In this document: positions 13,294 to 16,226 of the stretch, piece by piece | How the letters are laid out: each line of letters begins with the position of its first letter | Position numbering within the stretch: the first letter of the stretch is position 1 | Assembly: GCA_017435185.1 (NCBI GenBank) | Contig: JAFSFN010000072.1 | Location: 1-16,226 of the forward strand | Length of the DNA: 16,226 nt | Source of the DNA: Clostridia bacterium | Lineage (GTDB): Bacteria; Bacillota; Clostridia; Christensenellales; CAG-138 | Direction of reading: 5' to 3' | Translations under genes and position numbers: made by a program | Notes under the pieces: generated by a model | Told to the model about the DNA's origin: nothing | Seen by the model: only the letters and a program-made list of their open reading frames with translations | Database searches by the model: none

Positions 13294-15207
13294 CTATATT
13301 ACAACCAGATATATAAGAACTATCGCAACACCTATACCGAACAGAAGCAGTTCAAAAGCAAGTGTTTGGTCTATTCGGCCTGCACGTACATATTTCTTTG
13401 TATATCTGCCGAAATGGTCATCCGTCATTGCAGGCACACGATAGGGGTCATGGAAGAAGACGATAAGACTTATTATGTGTATCAAAAAGTCGATAGTGCT
13501 GTAGAATACTCTTGCAATGAGCGCGCCTAAAAATGACAATGCATTGATAACAGATGAATAAATGTGTTTTTCAAGTGATATCGGGAAAGTGAATGTTTTT
13601 AAGTCGCCTTTCTTGTCTATGAGAAGGAGTCTGACTAAAATGAACAGCACTATGCCTATGAGTATTGAATATAAGGCACCCTGAAGATTTGTAAGACTGA
13701 AATAGTGTGCGCTGAATGCTTCGGCATTCAATGATTGGGAAGCAAAGACCGCCAGCTTTTCATATGTGAGATTTGGAAGTATGCCGCACAATATGAGAAG
13801 AACAGCCGGAAGTGTGATGGCAAGCGAAGTGCCGCAGTCGAGCTTTAACGGTTTGCTCTGAGCCGAAAGCGGTTTTTGTATGAAGAGTTTGTATATCAAT
13901 TTGCACATATACGCAAGAGTGAAGCCGCCTGCAATTATGAACAATATCTCCACAACGGAGAGGATATCATGCATGGAAGCTGAAGCGATATGTATATTTT
14001 CAACGATTGCTTCATGTATGAGCGTTTTGCTGATATATCCGCTAAGCATGGGAATACCGCTTATGGCAGCTGCGGCAACAGTGAAGCAAACTGCAAGAAG
14101 TGAATTGCTTCTGCCTGTTCCGCGCAGTTTGTTAAGGTCTATAGTGTGATAGTTTTTATAGAATGCGCCTGCCGATATGAAAAGTACAAGTTTTATAAGC
14201 GCATGATTGATTATATGCAGGATTACGCCGCCTGCCGCATATGCTGTATCCTTTCCAAATGTCAGCATGGAAAGTCCTACGAGTATAAACCCTATCTGCG
14301 AAAGCGAAGAACCTGCGAGAGCTCTTTTTAAGTTTATGGCAAAGAGAGCTGTTAGCGCACCTAAAAGCATCGTGATTGTACCTGACACCAAGAGAATCAT
14401 GGCATAGGTTGTATTTTGATAGAATATTCTGGTTGCACCTATTATAAGGCCGAAAACACCTGCTTTTGTAAGTATGCCCGAAAGAAGTGCACTTGCCGGC
14501 GCAGGAGCTATGGGGTGAGCGTTCGGCAACCATGTATGAAGCGGAAAAGCGCCGGCTTTTATTCCAAAACCTGCAAAAAGGAATATTCCACCTGCAAAGA
14601 GCAGTTCTTTTTGCGATGTTTGTGCCGCTGCAGAGGCGATTTGGTCAAAGGACAATACGCCGTCCAATGCGGTGTTTATAAGCACAAGTCCCATGAGCAG
14701 GGCAAGACCGCCTATTATCGAGTAGGCAAGATATGCTCTTGAAACCTGAGCGGCAGAAACTGTTTCGGTTTGAGCGACCCATACCCATGACGCAAGGGAC
14801 ATCATCTCAAAGAAAATATATGTTGTGAAAAGATCGTCAGAAAGGAAAACGCCCATTGTTGCACCGAACGTAAAAAGAGTGAAAGCGAAATAACGTGCAT
14901 TATTAGCGCTGCCGCTGAAATATGAGTGTGATGAAAATATCGAGAGCATAAAGCCAAAAGCACAAAGTATTGCAAGTATTGCCTTAAAACCGCTGAAGGA
15001 GAATGAGATGCCCATCATACAGAAGTCGCTCAATACAAAAGATGAGTTTTCACCAAAGAGTGCAAGTAATATCGTACAGACGAATATAACAGCGGTGAAA
15101 CAGCACGCAAAAGTATTTGCGGCGGAGAAAGAACGCTTGCAGATGATGTATACGAGCACAGCGGCAAGCATGGGCAAAAATACACAAACGGGTATAAGAA
15201 GATTCAT
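13294..15207 (-). CDS. Proton/ion-conducting membrane subunit, NuoL/M/N-MrpA/D family (long form)
   Basis: This polytopic membrane protein of about 637 residues belongs to the antiporter-like family shared by complex I (NuoL/M/N), Mrp antiporters and group 4 hydrogenases. Key charged residues of the ion path are visible: Glu134 in FFEMMSLASW (the TM5 Glu of NuoM), Lys217 in GFGIKAGAFPLHTWLPNAHP, Lys248 in SGILTKAGVFG, Lys294 in INLKRALAGSSLSQIGF and Lys339 in INHALIKLVLF. The region after about residue 500 is an extension with further membrane segments and an amphipathic stretch, reminiscent of the lateral helix of NuoL-type subunits. GGAGGT precedes the ATG. It starts 12 bp after the preceding gene, in one operon. 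Which complex it serves cannot be decided, because no peripheral subunits are in the window. Confidence 0.88.
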   Translation of the reverse strand: MNLLIPVCVFLPMLAAVLVYIICKRSFSAANTFACCFTAVIFVCTILLALFGENSSFVLSDFCMMGISFSFSGFKAILAILCAFGFMLSIFSSHSYFSGSANNARYFAFTLFTFGATMGVFLSDDLFTTYIFFEMMSLASWVWVAQTETVSAAQVSRAYLAYSIIGGLALLMGLVLINTALDGVLSFDQIASAAAQTSQKELLFAGGIFLFAGFGIKAGAFPLHTWLPNAHPIAPAPASALLSGILTKAGVFGLIIGATRIFYQNTTYAMILLVSGTITMLLGALTALFAINLKRALAGSSLSQIGFILVGLSMLTFGKDTAYAAGGVILHIINHALIKLVLFISAGAFYKNYHTIDLNKLRGTGRSNSLLAVCFTVAAAAISGIPMLSGYISKTLIHEAIVENIHIASASMHDILSVVEILFIIAGGFTLAYMCKLIYKLFIQKPLSAQSKPLKLDCGTSLAITLPAVLLILCGILPNLTYEKLAVFASQSLNAEAFSAHYFSLTNLQGALYSILIGIVLFILVRLLLIDKKGDLKTFTFPISLEKHIYSSVINALSFLGALIARVFYSTIDFLIHIISLIVFFHDPYRVPAMTDDHFGRYTKKYVRAGRIDQTLAFELLLFGIGVAIVLIYLVVI

Positions 15208-15219
15208 AATATACCTCCG

Positions 15220-16226
15220 TTAAAACAGCCACGCTGTGAGCGTGTTTTGTATCACGCCCGAGAAACAGCCAAGCAGTATTATGAAGACAGTGAGAATGAT
15301 GATGGGAATGTTCATCATTGTGCTTTCTTTTACGGTATGTTCCGGTGAAAAATCCGTTTTTTCGTATGCTTTTACCGAAACACTGAGTATATATACAGCT
15401 GTTAGTAATGCCGATATCACAAGTGCAGCTATTCCTGCATAGCCCCATGTGCCTACTGATGCGGAAGCTGTTCCCAAAGCCCATTTGCTGAAAAATGCGG
15501 GGAAGGGCGGCAGACCCATAAGGGCTATGCCTGCTATTGTGAAGCAAATTGCGGTTATAGGCATTTTCTTGCTGAGGCCGCCTATCTGGTCGAAATAATC
15601 AGCATGGCTCTTTTCCATTATTGCACCGATGCAGAAGAAGAGTGTTATTTTGATGAATGCATGGAATACCATATGCTGTGATGCTGCTAAAAGACCGGCG
15701 TTGCACATGGTTGTTACACCAAGCAGTATGTATGAAAGATTGCTGACTGTTGACCATGCCATGCGTCTCTTGAGATGGTTTGAACGCACTGCCTCAAAAG
15801 AGCCTAAGATTATCGTGATAACAGCGGCAAGCATGGGCAGATACTGGGCAAAGCTCCCAATCAGCAATTTAGTGCCGAAGCTGTAATAGGTTATCCTTAT
15901 ACAAGCGAAAGCACCTGCTTTTACGACGGCAACGGCATGCAATAATGCAGTAACTGGAGTAGGCGCAACAGATGCGGACGGCAACCATGCAAACATGGGG
16001 AAAAGCGCCGCTTTTACGCCGAAACCGAAGAATGCGAGAGTGAATGCCACTCTCAATGCCGATATAATATTTTCATTAAGAGCAACACCTTGCAAAACAC
16101 CGCCGAGAACAAAGTCTGTTGATGTGCCGTATATGGAAATAAATACGAGTGCTATGAAGCCAAAAGACGCGCCTATCATTGAGTAGATAAGATAGCGCTT
16201 GCCTGCAAAACGTGCTTCATAATCCA
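15220..16226 (-). CDS. Proton/ion-conducting membrane subunit, NuoM/MrpD family (5' end outside window)
   Basis: This second antiporter-like subunit is cut by the right edge. The frame stays open from an internal ATG at 16179 to the last base, reading DYEARFAGKRYLIYSMIG, so the true start is outside. The visible 335 residues include GFGVKAALFPMFAWLPSASVAPTPVTALLHAVAVVKAG, which holds the conserved TM7 and TM8 lysines and a His-rich turn, then LKRRMAWSTVSNLSYILLG and HAFIKITLFFCIGAI. These are family landmarks of the second half of the ion channel. The protein ends with a final hydrophobic helix near the C-terminus and lacks the long extension of its downstream partner. The catalytic Glu of TM5 would be upstream and is not seen. 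With its neighbour it likely forms part of a multi-subunit Mrp-like antiporter or a membrane-bound hydrogenase/oxidoreductase. Confidence 0.85.
   Translation of the reverse strand, partial: DYEARFAGKRYLIYSMIGASFGFIALVFISIYGTSTDFVLGGVLQGVALNENIISALRVAFTLAFFGFGVKAALFPMFAWLPSASVAPTPVTALLHAVAVVKAGAFACIRITYYSFGTKLLIGSFAQYLPMLAAVITIILGSFEAVRSNHLKRRMAWSTVSNLSYILLGVTTMCNAGLLAASQHMVFHAFIKITLFFCIGAIMEKSHADYFDQIGGLSKKMPITAICFTIAGIALMGLPPFPAFFSKWALGTASASVGTWGYAGIAALVISALLTAVYILSVSVKAYEKTDFSPEHTVKESTMMNIPIIILTVFIILLGCFSGVIQNTLTAWLF

Overview
The window looks like chromosomal DNA from an anaerobic, spore-forming low-GC Firmicute of class Clostridia, probably a fibre-degrading gut lineage near the Ruminococcaceae/Oscillospirales. 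Three things suggest this: a spo0A gene and a SipL-like spore-coat morphogenesis gene; a secreted hydrolase with a C-terminal dockerin, the cellulosome plug-in module; and an anaerobe-type energy/antiporter membrane gene pair. A Leu T-box riboswitch, strong AGGAGG ribosome-binding sites and simple hairpin-plus-T terminators also fit Firmicutes. No plasmid, phage, IS or CRISPR signature was seen.

Layout from left to right. (1) The 3' end of a PTS EIIC-type membrane transporter gene, closed by a strong terminator. (2) A sporulation block on the + strand: spo0A, a noncoding gap carrying a tight cluster of DnaA-box-like 9-mers, and a SPOCS/LysM protein resembling SipL. It is closed by a bidirectional terminator. 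(3) On the - strand, the complete leucine operon leuA-leuC-leuD-leuB, with 4-14 bp overlaps or a very short gap between genes. It is preceded by a perfect-consensus sigma-A promoter and a T-box leader with a CUC (Leu) specifier. (4) Divergently, on the + strand, a secreted lipase-like alpha/beta hydrolase with a Big2-like domain and a dockerin. Then comes a long perfect palindrome, followed by cysK and a C_GCAxxG_C_C-family redox-type protein as a probable two-gene operon. (5) On the - strand, a small DUF308/HdeD-like membrane protein, and then two adjacent NuoL/M/N-MrpA/D-type ion-translocating subunits, the second running off the right edge.

How the genes work together. The leu operon makes the leucine precursor 2-oxoisocaproate from 2-oxoisovalerate, and its leader senses uncharged tRNA-Leu. 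CysK makes cysteine from O-acetylserine and sulfide. Spo0A would control entry into sporulation, and the SipL-like protein would act later in coat assembly.

The most notable observation is in Spo0A. The DNA-binding domain is highly conserved, but the phosphoacceptor aspartate (position 56 in Bacillus subtilis numbering) reads as glutamate, and one of the two acidic-pocket aspartates (position 11) reads as glycine. This suggests a response regulator that does not depend on the normal phosphorelay. The DnaA-box cluster beside it, the lipase-dockerin fusion and the 44-nt palindrome upstream of cysK are the next most interesting signals.
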